Of a DNA stretch of 64,000 nucleotides, positions 1-11,996 are shown one piece after another. Made by a program: the position numbers and the translations under genes. Origin of the DNA: Phragmites australis (Eukaryota; Streptophyta; Magnoliopsida; Poales; Poaceae); assembly GCF_958298935.1 (NCBI RefSeq), contig NC_084940.1, positions 3,192,001 through 3,256,000 of the forward strand, given 5' to 3'. Every line of letters starts with the position of its first letter. Within the stretch, counting starts at the first letter, position 1. The notes under the pieces are model-generated. The model ran no database searches. It saw only the letters and a list, made by a program, of their open reading frames with translations, and was not told the origin of the DNA.

Positions 1-1480
1 TTTATCAGTTTTTTTAAGAAGCAGAAGTTACTGATAAACAGAAATAAATAGGACCATAATTATTTTCTTCTTTAAAACTATTTTTAATGGTATAATTATT
101 TTTCTAATAGAATCACTTTCCCAGGATAATAATAATTTGAATTAAGAAGACCTCAGACCTAAAGAAGACACAACAGCTTTGGCGTGCTACGGTTGTAGAG
201 CGAGGAACACTGCATGTGGGCCTACTTTAATAAGACCCGGGGGCCTTTGTAAGGGGACTCATGGGCTTTGGTGGTGCCGGAAATCCTATAAGTAGCACGA
301 TCGTTTTCAGCTTATAGGTAGCGTGATGTTTGAGATTCGTGCAACTCGAAATCTACAGTTGTGATCACGCGTGTGGAGTGGGTACCAGCGCGGAGCGGAG
401 ATGCGGGCGCAGGTGGGAACTTCTGCAGGACGCGTGTCATGGTGGGATTGGATGAGGTGGGATGAGAAGTGATTTGTGTTTGAAATTTCATATGATTTTT
501 TCTCTTGATCGTACATCCATTTTCAAATTCATTTGAAACATAGTGTTGTTTAAAATTAATGTAACAAAATGGGATCTAATATGAATATATTTTTCGTATT
601 TAAAAAAACAAGTTGAATTTTCTATTTCAAAAATTTTGCACAAGAATGTTGAACATGTGTTACGAAATTGTTGAATTGGGTTTATCAAAATATTGAATCA
701 AGTTTTTCAAGTTGTTGAAAAGCAAGTAATAATAAACGTTGACTCAATGAGTGATTGCTAGGATTAGATGAAAAATGAAAGGAAAAGAAAATGAAACTGG
801 GCCGACGTTCTTCTGTGTGCTGGCTGACCTTCCGCGAGTTGGGCCGTGCGATGGATTATCTGAACGCCGAAGCAAATTTCGGACGGGCAGGACGCATAGG
901 AGGTCCCCGTTCCACACTTCCACGCCCGTGGGCGAGCCGAGCCAGTTAGGTGACCGAGCATTAGCTTGGCTTGGGCTCGTTGTCGGCTCGGCTTGGCTCG
1001 CGAGCCAAGGTTGCAGATCACACAACTGGTTTCAGGATTTCAGCAGGGATGCAATTAGCAAAGTAATTTTCATCTAAAAAGTTAGAAGCACTTAGCAAAG
1101 TAATAGAACTATGTGAGTACTTAGCAAAATAAGAAAGTAATTTTCACCTAAAGACAACAATCATCCTCTAAGGACACGTAATAGAATTATGCTCATGGAT
1201 AAAACAACAGTCATCATCTCTGCAGGCTGCAGCTTTCGCAAACAAACCAACAGCAAAAAAAAAAAAAAAAAAAACAGCTGTTGCCTGTTGGAATGTTGCA
1301 GGTACATATCCCTTCCAGCGAAATTCAATAGTGGGAAAAAAAACTAAGCACTCTAATCTAACCGGATTTTGACTCTTAAAATCAATCATAACTAATTAAT
1401 TATCTGCACTTAGTTTATGGTAATACGAGTACTTCTTGAATTTCGCTGGTAACTACTGCAAGAACACCTAAAGAGGCAAT
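1..1480. other. Repeat-like intergenic DNA, no gene seen
   Basis: The first part is AT-rich with no coding pattern. Around 780-1010 there is a GC-richer patch with self-complementary CTCGGCTTGGCTCGCGAGCC-like text of the kind found in grass DNA transposons. A poly-A run lies near 1255-1274. I see no conserved protein here on either strand. Confidence 0.5.
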
Positions 1481-1484
1481 TAAA

Positions 1485-1690
1485 CTACTTGCCTGTCGAT
1501 TTCTTGCAAATGCAACACGAAGCTTTTAACTGTGTGGCACGGACAGGGTCGGTGGTCTTCCACGAATCAGTTCCCAGAACCAGCCTCCGCAGTTGCTTCT
1601 CCGCCGTGAACCTCACCGGGACTCTTGCAGAGAAACGGACATCCGGCTTCTCCAGTACAGCCAAGAGCGGGGGTGCCCCGTTCAAATTAT
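1485..1690. other. Exon-like GC-rich patch of unknown origin
   Basis: This is a sharply bounded GC-richer stretch inside AT-rich sequence, open on both strands. The minus strand reads about 60 residues with a balanced protein-like composition that I cannot place in a family. It may be a captured or decayed exon. There is no neighbouring exon, start or splice context that I can defend. Confidence 0.2.
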
Positions 1691-4600
1691 ATTCAAATTA
1701 ATAATTAAAATGATTATTTAATAAAGTAAGTGTTAGTACATATCTATCTTTTTGACACGTCATATACTAACCCATATCTTATCATAATAATTGTAACCAT
1801 CAATAATTAATTTGAATCAAATCCGGACAGTCTGGATACTTGTGTTTAATAATTTTTAAGAGAGTTATTATTCATGTATATTTTTATCAATATGTATATC
1901 ACAATATCATGATTATATAGAAGCTTAAAAGATTACATATTAATAAATTAAAAAAAAGGTAAGTATTATCTAGCGTAGCTATACATAAATCGCAGCGGAA
2001 TTAACATATAAAAGAAAACAAAGACCGATGATACCACTTGTCTACAAGCCAACCGACCAGAGTTAGTAGTAGTATAGTGACTACTCGTCATCACACCTAA
2101 CTTCAGCTGCAAACACAATCAATAAAGCACAATGAGTACAGAGATACTCGCAAAACTTACATATATGAGTATATATATATCCCTGATTTCAAGAATAATG
2201 CATTTAGATTAATTAGCAAGAAATAGATCGCAAGGTTAAATTAAATTATGCAGAAGACAATTTAATTTACAACCTAAATATGTGAGTACATACATATCTA
2301 ACTCTTGGATTGTCCTAGCCTAACCATAAGAACATAACCATAACTGACATATGAACATACTCTCCTCGACATAAATTTTCACTAGTCACTTCCCAACGCA
2401 CCACATATGGCACACCCCCAATTAGGGACTAGACATGACAGTCGTCACACAGTTATAAGAATTAACTTATAACCGTGTAAGGCTATAATTAAATAGAGAC
2501 GATAAGTGGATTATAACTATTCTTCTTCTTTATTTATTATTTTAGAAATATTTACAATATTCAAGATGACATTTAACATTATTGAAAAATAAATTAAGCT
2601 GGTGCCTTTGCTACGCCTAGTCATTCCCATCTCGCCAAGCTTAGTCCATATTTTACAGTCTGCAAAAAGATAGCAACAAGCAAGAATAAGTATAATAAAT
2701 CACGCTCAGCAAATGGGTACATAACATTAGCAAAACTAAAATAACACGCTGAGGCTAAAATAATACTATAAGTCAATCAATAATATAAGCAAACAATAAT
2801 TAAATTGGTATCACACGTGACCGCAAGCTTCGCAATCCGAGAGTCGCGTGAGTGAAATTTCACACTTTAACACTCTATAGAGGGGTACTTTGATGTCAAC
2901 AGTCTCTATTAGAACACCATGCGTCCATGCATATTATAGAAAAGCAGAGCTCTTTGGGCCTCTACGGGAATCACATCTCTTGACATACTAGTACTTGGTT
3001 ACTCTTACGAATCCATCACCAAACACCCCGTTCTGAACAAGAGCCATCCCCATTGAAAAACTCAGATAGCCTCATACTTAAACTTTGACTGGTAAAATAT
3101 AATTATCGTCATAACACCAGTTCATAAGGACAACACAGAGACAACATAATGAGGTCTGATATAAAATACACGCTGAATGTAAACATCACAACGGTACAAA
3201 CATCATACCAATATAAGATATAAATTGTATGCAGAATGTGAAAACACAATTAACTTTAGTTATAACACATATGGAATTTAAGTAACACCATAACCTTAAA
3301 TATTAAACTTACGCAGAATATAGTCAACGCAACAATTTGGAATATAAAACATAAAGCCCGAATATCAATATATTAATAGTATATATCTCTTGCTTATAGA
3401 GACGATATAATAATATCAAAATAAAATACATGCAGAATGTAAATATACCAACAACATATACGCCGTTTGCCTTAATTAGCATGATCCAACAAATAATCAT
3501 TTTACTGCTTTCTTTTAGCAGTATTTCTACTTCTCTGACTAGCACTTCTTCTCAGCTAATGGTATCTTTTTATATCAGCGGTACAAGCCACCTACAGCAT
3601 CACGAGTCACTTAGCTCGTTGTAGGCTGAGCAGGTCCTATTTATAGGACGATGAAGGTCGGTTTTTCCGGGAATCGATCAGGATGAACAGTGCCATAATA
3701 TTGACCATTAGATTCAGAACGGCGTACCAGATTACTGCTACAGTACCTCTATGAACAGTAGAATCTATACAGTATTTTTACTACACCAAATAATATCAGG
3801 TACTGTTCACCCAGACTCATGTCACTGTGCATTCCAGTGACTTTGTGAAACAAAGTCAAAAGATACGCGTCCGTTTCTCTGGTACTCGGTCAGCGGGCAG
3901 TGAGCTCGGGCAGTCTACTTGAGCTGTGAAAGTCCATTCAGAACTCAAGATTAGCAAATAAGGCAGTGACAACCGCTTATGTACCCACATGAACCTTTGT
4001 TCGCATGTACGAGTATGCAAGCGGTTTATGCCATCTAGATTTCTCTCCCGACTTAACTCTAGTACCGTCCATATCTTATCTCATTTTCATTAACTCTTCA
4101 TCGCAACATCATTATTATCGTCAAAGTAATTAAGCCTATAGCTCACGAACGATGAAATGTTCTACCGCTCGACTTTTACCAGTAAACAATGCATTGCTAA
4201 GTATTTCAAATAAATTTTAAGTTAGACATTAACATATTTATCCCCATGCTACAAGAATTGCAATCAACAATAACAAGATAGGGATATATGCATTTCTACC
4301 CAATTCTCGACATCGAGTAGCTAAACATACATATACGATAAATAGCAATATCTAACAGATTGATCAACAATTCATAAAAATATGAGAGAAATATGATAGA
4401 TATTTGTATTGGTGCTCTGCTTCAAATCAATATAAGCCACAAAACATTCTAAAGAAAACCCGTCACTCTCCGGTTCGTCAATCACTTAAAGAGAAAAATG
4501 CATCGCAATAAACATGATAAAATGATATAAAGTAAACTTCATGATACATGATCATGAACAATATGCAATGCGACATGTCATAAAAATATTTTTCCTAGTT

Positions 4601-5870
4601 ATCACATATCATAAGAAGACTAGCAAAATTGGTTTCACCAATTTTAGACTTGTAATGAATTAATGGTGAATTAATGAAGATTTAATATAATTAATTTATC
4701 TCAGAACAAAAATTAATTATTTCATGGGTGTGGATATTTTTAAAGGTATAGTACATTATTATGAAACCAATAAAATTTGTTTCACAATTTTTGGAGCTAT
4801 AAAGAATTTGTTATGAATTTTTATAAATTTTAGCAAAATAGTAAATTGCACTAAAACGGTTTTTGTCTGAGTTGACCGTGGTCGGATCGCTGGGAGTGAT
4901 GGTCTAACTGTGGCGAAGGGCGATCAGACTCCTGATAAGTGCATTAGTTTGATACCTGGCGGTTAGATTGGTCCAAGGGGCAGTCCGATTCCTAGAACGA
5001 CGATCAGGTTGTTGTGCTCAACCAATGTTACTTGGCGAGCTCGCCGACGATGATTCCAGCAAGGCCTTTGACTAAGGTTGGTACCTAAACGCTTTATATA
5101 ACTTGAGCCCCATGAATCGACGTATATAGCTAGGTGAAGCTCGGTCATATGGCTACGGGGAATAGGGAAACTCAGGGGAATGGGTTGGGGAGCTTCTCTT
5201 TGGTATGAGAAAGCTTTCTTGATGGTTGGTATACTCTGAGGATGCTCCGATGTAGAGATTGATTTCGGGGTGCTTCGACTAGTCTAAAGGTGGAAGAAGG
5301 CTTAGGGCTTGCTCCGGTAAGAGAATGTTTGAGGATGAGCTTAGGGATGTTGTGGTGATCTTCTTCAATCTTTAGTTTTTATGGAGCTTGATGTGGAGGA
5401 ATGGTGAGGAATCCCTTCTCTCTCGAGTAGGGATAGAATAAACGAGAGAGTAAAAGGTGGTCGATGGGATCTTAAATGACTGCTTTGAGTCCTGACGGTC
5501 AGATCATGGGGAGGCCCAATCAGACCGCGGGCTGACCCATGTACTGAAAGTTCTCTCTTTTTCCATTTCTACCAATTTTTCTCCCTATCATTTCTAAATA
5601 ATTTTGGGTTATCTAACTACCTTCGAACAATTCCTATCTATAACATAGGTGGAGAAAACGAGTCATTTAATGACGCAACCTTTAAAAAAAAAATTGGAAC
5701 ACATAAAACAAAATCAACTGTATGAATTATGATGTTATTATGCATATACATGCTTCATGACTAGATTATAATTTTTGAGGTGCGATAAATCTCACACTCC
5801 ACTGAAAAGAATCTCGATCCGAGATTAAAACCTCATAAGAGAGGGTGGTGGGTAAACATCGCTTAAGACT
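1691..5870. repeat. AT-rich repeat block, probable LTR-retrotransposon debris
   Basis: There is no convincing coding sequence over about 4 kb. The block includes a TATA-like stretch on the minus strand near 3635-3645 (CTATTTATAGG on the plus strand), GC-richer CGGTCAGACC-type text at 4870-5010 and 5490-5540, and regulatory-looking text of the sort found in large gypsy LTRs of grasses. I could not define matching ends or a target duplication, so the element class is an inference. Confidence 0.35.
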
Positions 5871-7067
5871 AAGGCCCAATTGCAAAGGGCCTAAGGATTT
5901 GTTCATTTACGTTATGTGGCTAGTTCGTCAGTCCTCTAAAAAAATTACAAATTCTAAGAAAATTTAGTTTCTTGATACACAAACAAAAAGTCTCTTCATT
6001 TTAAAAAAACAAAAAGTCTCTTCGTATGTGCGCTAGATTACTAAATATCTTCCCCTTTTATGGTTAGGATGAAACTAACTTGCGTAAGCGTGTGATTTGC
6101 ACGTAAACCATACTGTTTTAGTCGTCGTCATTTTCCTATATAGCAAGTAGCAAGCGCTAGGATTTTCAAAAACTAGAAACCAAAATAACCTTGGGAAAAA
6201 ACAAACCGAATCTAAATAAACGATATATTTCAGTTCGTTTCTTCAGTTTTTTTATTTTAAACCAAAATTTTCACATAGCTTAATAGGCACGTATAACACA
6301 TCATTGCAATATAAATATAACCATAAAAGCATACAACATGAAAAAATCACAAAAACTACAACATAATAATTCAAATAGTCTTAGACTAGGCTAAGCAGGA
6401 GGTGCGTGAGTAGCTTGGGCATCAGGGCCTTAGATGGTTTGGGCTAGGATTCGTGCATCTCAGAAGTTGACGAATAGAGATCTATATATATTTTGGTTTA
6501 TAGGTTTGTTCGGTTTTGGAGTCGAAAAATCATAATTAAACTGGTTAAACAAATAGCATGAATTTGAAAACCGAACACAGCGTAAAAACGGTTATTTCGG
6601 TTCGGTTTCGATTTCTATGTTTGGTTTTCGGATTTTTTCCCCCCCACCCTTAGCAAGCGCGTGTACGTGCTTTGAAATAGTACGTGCATGCACACACAAA
6701 TGATAAACGTTTCATCCACGTCTGGTCACGAGCACACATACATCTGCACACTCGGGTGGCGGCGTGTGCTTGTGTATGTACCAGTTAACCACCTGTTCAA
6801 TGAACCTTCACGAATTCGCTGTGAGATGTGTGCAACCTCCAGAGTTTCAGACGTGCACGTACAGAACTGTACGTGACGGACGTACAGTTTAGTTGATCAC
6901 ATCAACCTACTTACCTACGGCACACCCTTGACCAAACCACTCGATCGCGATCGATCGATCGATCGACCCGTCCGCGCGCGCTGCACTGATGGTTGATGAA
7001 GGCATCAAGTCCAACCGCACGATCACACACGCGCCGACCCGTACGTGCAAGTGTGCGACGCCCGTGT
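5871..7067. other. Intergenic DNA 3' of the ERF gene
   Basis: This stretch is AT-rich and repeat-like, with a segment rich in GGTTCGGTTT and its complement (about 6180-6640) typical of small grass DNA transposons. It becomes GC-richer toward the ERF gene. A (GATC)n microsatellite lies at about 6946-6966. No gene is supported. Confidence 0.4.
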
Positions 7068-7804
7068 TCACCTCCCGCTGCTCGCGCTGCTGCTGCTGCC
7101 GCGGTCGTGACGTCCGTCCTCGGGACGTCGTTGCTTCTCCGCCGCCGGCCGGCGGCCCAGCAGCAGCCCGGACGCGACGGCCGGCGCGTCCCCGTCGCTG
7201 CTCTGGAGTATGTGCGCGTACTGCCGGAGGTTAGGGAACTCCCCTGTGGCGGCGGAGGCTACGGTCGGCGGCGCCGACGACGATGACGCGGTGGCTTGGG
7301 GTGAGGTCGTCGGGAAGTTGAGCTTGGCCTTGGCGCCCTTGAGCCGGCGCGCGGCGTCGTCGTAGGCGCGGGCGGCCTCCTCGGGCGTGCCGAACGTGCC
7401 CAGCCACACGCGCGCCGCCTTCGCCGGGTCGCGTATCTCGGCCGCCCACTTGCCCCACGGCCGCCGCCTCACGCCCCTGTACTGCGCCCGCGCCTCCTCC
7501 CCTCCGCCACCTCCATCATGCCCCCCTGAACGCGCATGTCACGGCCGGTGACAACAGCGATCTCAGAAACGTGACGTGCAACGTGCAACGAAACACCGTA
7601 AGTGCGTGCGCGTGCAAAGAGGGGCCCCGTACCTTGCCGCGGCGCCGGCAGCGGGGCCGCCAACTCGTCCCCGCGCGGCGGCTCGGTGGAGCAGACGACG
7701 TGCGTGAGCGCCGCCGCGACGACGGCGACCTCGTACTCGCCCCGGGCCGCGGAGTAGCGGTGGCCGAGGAAACCGCCACCTCGTCGTTGCTCCTCCTCCT
7801 CCAT
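7068..7804 (-). CDS. AP2/ERF transcription factor, two exons
   Basis: This is a predicted ethylene-response-factor family DNA-binding protein of 209 aa that would bind GCC-box-like promoter elements in the nucleus. Exon 1 is 7633-7804 and exon 2 is 7068-7525, joined by a 107-bp intron with GTACGG donor and TTCAG acceptor that splits a Gly codon (phase 1). A single AP2 domain spans residues 72-128, starting [19 protein letters not shown] and ending KAKLNFP. It has the Ala and Asp positions of the ERF rather than the DREB branch. The N-terminal motif around residues 24-38 ([15 protein letters not shown]) and the intron just upstream of the AP2 domain resemble group X (ABR1/RAP2.6-type) ERFs. 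That placement comes from memory of the family. The Arg/Ser-rich C-terminus after about residue 175 looks unlike an activation domain and could reflect a frameshift. The ATG at 7804 is the only in-frame ATG ahead of the domain. Confidence 0.85.
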
Positions 7805-7811
7805 ACGTTCG

Positions 7812-7877
7812 TCACCGCGCCTGCTTGGATGAGCCACAGTGATTGGTCGTTGCCTCCCTCGCCACCTCAAATCCCAT
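7812..7877 (-). promoter_or_regulatory. Upstream ORF of the ERF gene
   Basis: An ATG at 7875-7877 opens a 21-codon frame (MGFEVAREATTN...) that ends at a TGA eight bases before the ERF start codon. If transcription begins about 30 bp after the TATA box, this ORF is in the 5' leader and could reduce ERF translation. Its regulatory effect is an inference. Confidence 0.45.
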
Positions 7878-7966
7878 ATGCTTCGCAAGTAATCTTCGTT
7901 CGGTAACCAGGCACGTAGAAAGAGATACTAAGATAACGATGTGAATCGCGGAGTGCTAACCCCTTG

Positions 7967-7975
7967 TTATATAGG
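7967..7975 (-). promoter_or_regulatory. TATA box of the ERF gene
   Basis: The minus strand reads CCTATATAA about 165 bp before the ERF start codon, in the expected place for a core promoter. No other TATA-like site lies between it and the start. Confidence 0.6.
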
Positions 7976-7979
7976 CAAG

Positions 7980-8740
7980 CTTCTCTCTGCTCACGATGAC
8001 GCTAACAACTAATTAGGTGAACAGAGAATTATTCCCCCTGTCCAAGAATACAAGGCAAATTTTATAACGAGAATGATTCCCTTCGTATGTCCGGGTGTTG
8101 ACGATTTGTTCGGATGTTGTAATCACGGCTGATCACAGAACCAACGGCGCTGACTATACTTTATCAAATTAATTTACATCTCACGTCCGAACTCAACTCA
8201 ATGAAGAAGAAAAAATAGACACTACGTGGACGATGCTCCTCCCTCGTAGTCATCTCCCTCGACTGACCAAACTCACCAATTCGTCGCCTCTCTCGCCCTC
8301 TCCTGCGTGGAGTTTGATCCCATGCAGAGAAGCTTGATCCCATGAGGATGAGTATGGATCCCAACAGTAGGGCCTCCATTTTGGTTGCAAGGAGCTCAAT
8401 CTCATTAGTGGAGCATCCATTTAGTCATATGTTAAAGAGCTCGATCCAATTTAGAAGAGCTTGAATCCTAGCGGTAGGACACCGATTTTGGTGGCAATGA
8501 GTTCGATCCTGATGGTAGGGCATCGATTCGAGTGGCGAGGAGATCAATCCTAGGGTAGGGCTTTGATTTGCACTACGAGGAGCCCGGTACTAGCTAGAAG
8601 ACGCATTTGTGGGTGGCAGAGCTTTGATTTAGGTGGTGACTAGTTCATTCCTCGCAGAATGGCTTTGTGAGATGCTTATTATAATAGGGCTTCATCGGCT
8701 CTGATGGGATCTTCGATTGCAATCTCCAAAAAGCTCGATG
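7980..8740. other. Intergenic DNA with imperfect short repeats
   Basis: This covers the upstream region of the ERF gene. Between about 8330 and 8640 it contains loosely repeated phrases such as AGCTCGATCC and GTAGGGC at intervals of roughly 60-70 bp. No protein is recognised. Confidence 0.35.
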
Positions 8741-9600
8741 CTATAGTCATTGTGCACAACATCTACGCCACAGGTAGTCACGTTGCAAATAGTTTTTTGA
8801 TATGTTGTAATTGGTGTTTTGATTTGATGCAACGGTGAAGAATGTGGCTGATGACGATATTCTCTTTCTTTTGTCCTCTCCTTTTCTTCTGTTACAATTC
8901 TAGCACCCTCCTATAGATATGACTTATTACAGATGTTTCACCTTCTTTTTTTGATATATTACAATTATGGTTTCTCAATGTTGTCACCTATATTTTTCTA
9001 TATTGCATTATCCTATATTTGTTTCTTGAGATTTTTAAATAATACATTTTAATATGTTGCACTAGTATTACCTTTCTGTTGCATTGGATATTTCTGAATA
9101 CTACATTGGGTACTTTTCGTTTATTGTATTTTTATTTTGGTTCTGGCACTTGTTCCACTAATCCTTTCGATTTGTTGTAGTGGTTATTTGTCTCTGTTAT
9201 GGTTAAAATTTGTTGCAAATGTGAAAGCAACATTCCGTATTTTAGACCATGTAGATATGTAATTCTGGTGGTGTTGCAACTATACGTTTGGCTTGTTATA
9301 TAGGAGTAATTTTCTAGTTGCAACACGAGTACTTAGATGTTGCCTAATTGGTAATTGTTTTAGTACATTTTGGATGTTGCAAATTGTATTTTTATACTGT
9401 TGCACATGTGTAGCTAAATTGTTTCATGAGTTAATATCAAATGGTATGATGGAGAGCATTGGATTTCTATGTTGCAGATCAATTTCTCTTGTTGTGCTCG
9501 TTGAATGTGTTGGTGAATTTGATTTTTCTCTTATTTTTTGTTGTTGCATGGTGTAAGAAGTAAAACTCGATAATTTTTATGCAACAATTAATGGTATTGG
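8741..9600. repeat. Region rich in TTGCAAC / GTTGCA motifs
   Basis: The motif GTTGCA or its relatives (TGTTGCAA, TGTTGTA, TTGTTGC) recurs many times on the plus strand in otherwise AT-rich text. The complementary version recurs at 30600-30790. This looks like two copies of one dispersed grass repeat family in opposite orientation. Open frames here are not conserved. Confidence 0.4.
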
Positions 9601-10632
9601 AGGGTAGGGGAGTAGATGGATGATTTAGTGGTTGAAAATCTATATTTTGTATATTAGTAGTGACACATATTTTTTTATATTTTTTCGTCAATATAGTAGA
9701 AGTCAAGTTCCTCGAAGATTTTTATCATCGTAACTCGAGAGTGAGCGCCCAGTGGATGACGAGGGAGTGCGAGATGTTACGGTGGGAGTTTTTCGAGTTA
9801 AATCGTACGGCAATGGGATAACCAATCTATCATAATCCTATAGTATTAAGTGTCTGGGGCTAGCACCTGCATCAAATGTCTAGCAGCGTAGATTTTATAA
9901 TGGTCCGATCTTTAAAATTAGACTTGGATCATTGTTTACTCATAAGATATCGTTTATATTTAGAAGACCGATATAGTATAAAAGTACTTTGAAATATAAG
10001 TCTAGTTAAATATTTTTTATACACTAAATATATTTATAATTAACTAATTACTGATAAAAACGTATAAAAGTTTGACTTTGTTAAAATAAAACACATCTTG
10101 TATTTTTTATTTTTAAACGAGGGAGAACTAGCTAGCTAGCAAGGACACAGGGCAGCTGATAACTGATCGCGAGGTACATCCTTACGTAGAAGCATGACCA
10201 ACACATGAGAAATTATGGCCTTGAATAGCTTGTTGATGTGAACCTGAAAAGATATCGACGCAACAATTCAAATTCACTAGCAGAGAATCGAATCCAACCG
10301 CGAAAAAACTAGTTACAAGTGGGAAATAGACAAAGTCGGACAGGAAGTTTCGGTGCAATTCCTCTCAGCGAAGTCAAGGACTCGACTTCTAGATTGGACG
10401 TTCACACGACGTCAAGGTATTTAAACGAACAAATATCTCGGAATATGTAAGTACTAGTGGATTCTTAAGTGATAATACGATCCTCTGCTCAATGCCTATG
10501 TCAGTGTAGGGTCATCTCCGCGTACGTCAAAAGGTTATAAAAATTCGGTAAGTATTTTTAGTCTCAGATTCTAACTAATCATCGGATAGTTTAGCTTGTG
10601 GTAGTAGTCATGATGGCAGGTAGGAGGCAGAC
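9601..10632. other. AT-rich intergenic DNA, nothing recognised
   Basis: No conserved coding sequence, clear terminal repeat or RNA gene is visible. This is the left flank of the large inverted repeat. Confidence 0.4.
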
Positions 10633-10707
10633 AATCCAAAATTAGACAATATACGCGACCGTATTTACCGAAATAGACAACATGTTAGCGTATTTATAAT
10701 TTTAGCA

Positions 10708-10940
10708 TCCGTATTCGGCACACCGTGTGTCGAATATGGCACTGTAGCTCATATTCGGCACACGGTGTGCCGAAAATGACACTGTAGCACAATTTTCGTC
10801 ACACCGTGTGCCGAAAATGGACTGTAGCACAGTGTTTCGGCACACGGTGTGCCGAAAATGGACTGTAGCACCGTATTTCGGCACACCGTGTGCCGAAATA
10901 CGGTGCTACAGTCCATTTTCGGCACACCACACTCCGAAAA
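10708..10940. repeat. Array of small palindromes, left arm
   Basis: About six units spaced near 40 bp apart each carry TCGGCACACSGTGTGCCGA, itself a palindrome apart from the central base. Units are joined by variants of AATGGACTGTAGCAC. The centre alternates between C and G from unit to unit. The innermost unit (about 10918-10940) has lost symmetry and reads CACACCACACTCC. Confidence 0.75.
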
Positions 10941-11679
10941 TGAACAGTACCGCGCGTGAACAGTAACAGCAGTGCGTTTGAATTTCGCTTTTCCTCTTTT
11001 CCAAAACGGTGGTCTTCTGTTACTCCAAAAATGTTAAAACTTTTTTTACATATTTCATAATCCATGTGCAACCCATTTTAGTTGGATTCACCGAAAAATC
11101 CTTTGTATATTTAAAACTAAAATTCTTCAAAAAAACACTACTTTTATAACTTGTAATAATTTTTAGTGTCTCAAATAAATTCCCAAAAATTTAGAAAAAT
11201 TCACTAATATTCTTATTATGTGATGGACTAATTTCTAAAATTATTTTTAGCCCTATTTTATATGATGAAAAAGTGAGTTCTTTTGTAATGCTTCATTTAT
11301 ATGTATTTTTATCATTTCATGTAAATGAAGCATTACAAAGTAACTCATTTTTTCATCATATAAACTAGAGCTGAAAATAATTTTAGAAATTAGTTCATCA
11401 CATAATAAGAATATTAGTGAATTTTTCTAGATTTTTGGGAGTTTATTTGAGACACTAAAAATTATTACAATTTATAAAAGTAGTCTTTTTTGAATAATTT
11501 TAGTTTTAAATATACAAAGGATTTTTCAGTGAATCCAACTAAAATGGGTTGCACATGGATTATGAAATATGTAAAAAAAGTTTTAACATTTTTGGAGTAA
11601 CAGAAGACCACCGTTTTGGAAAAGAGGAAAAGCGAAATTCAAACGCACTGCTGTTACTGTTCACGCGCGGTACTGTTCA

Positions 11680-11912
11680 TTTTCGGAGTGTGGTGTGCCG
11701 AAAATGGACTGTAGCACCGTATTTCGGCACACGGTGTGCCGAAATACGGTGCTACAGTCCATTTTCGGCACACCGTGTGCCGAAATACTGTGCTACAGTC
11801 CATTTTCGGCACACGGTGTGCCGAAAATTATGCTACAGTGTCATTTTCGGCACACCGTGTGCCGAATATGAGCTACAGTGCCATATTCGACACACGGTGT
11901 GCCGAATACGGA
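11680..11912. repeat. Array of small palindromes, right arm
   Basis: This is the mirror image of the left-arm array, with the same units in reverse order. It includes the degenerate inner unit near 11680-11702 and the GACACACGGTGTGCCGAAT unit at the outer end. It also contains an open frame that is simply the repeat read through. Confidence 0.75.
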
Positions 11913-11996
11913 TGCTAAAATTGTAAATACGCTAACATGTTGTCTATTTCGGTAAATACGGTCACGTATATTGTCTAATTTTGGATTTTTGCCTGA

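Larger units (their letters stand above)
10633..11987. mobile_element. Long near-perfect inverted repeat (foldback element)
   Basis: The two halves are reverse complements: CATGTTAGCG at 10681 pairs with CGCTAACATG ending at 11939, and AATCCAAAATTAG at 10633 pairs with CTAATTTTGGATT ending at 11987. The centre is near 11310 with a loop of only about 14 bases, so each arm is about 670 bp. Differences between the arms are few. The outer part of each arm carries about six copies of a small palindrome (separate entries). The inner part is AT-rich. No transposase is encoded and I find no clear target duplication. A transcript would form a very long hairpin suited to siRNA production. The class (foldback or MITE-like) is an inference. 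Confidence 0.75.

Noticed and set aside
7469..7888. ERF starting at 7888 with extra N-terminal residues
   Set aside because: The codon there is TTG, not ATG; the first in-frame ATG is at 7804.
10708..10940. CRISPR-like look: palindromic repeats with short spacers
   Set aside because: Spacers are nearly identical to one another and the context is a plant nuclear genome; it is a tandem repeat.
10799..11926. Two open frames with the same protein sequence, one on each arm of the palindrome
   Set aside because: They are the same repeat read in opposite directions; the translation is periodic (repeated HRVP/RHTVC) and has no family resemblance.
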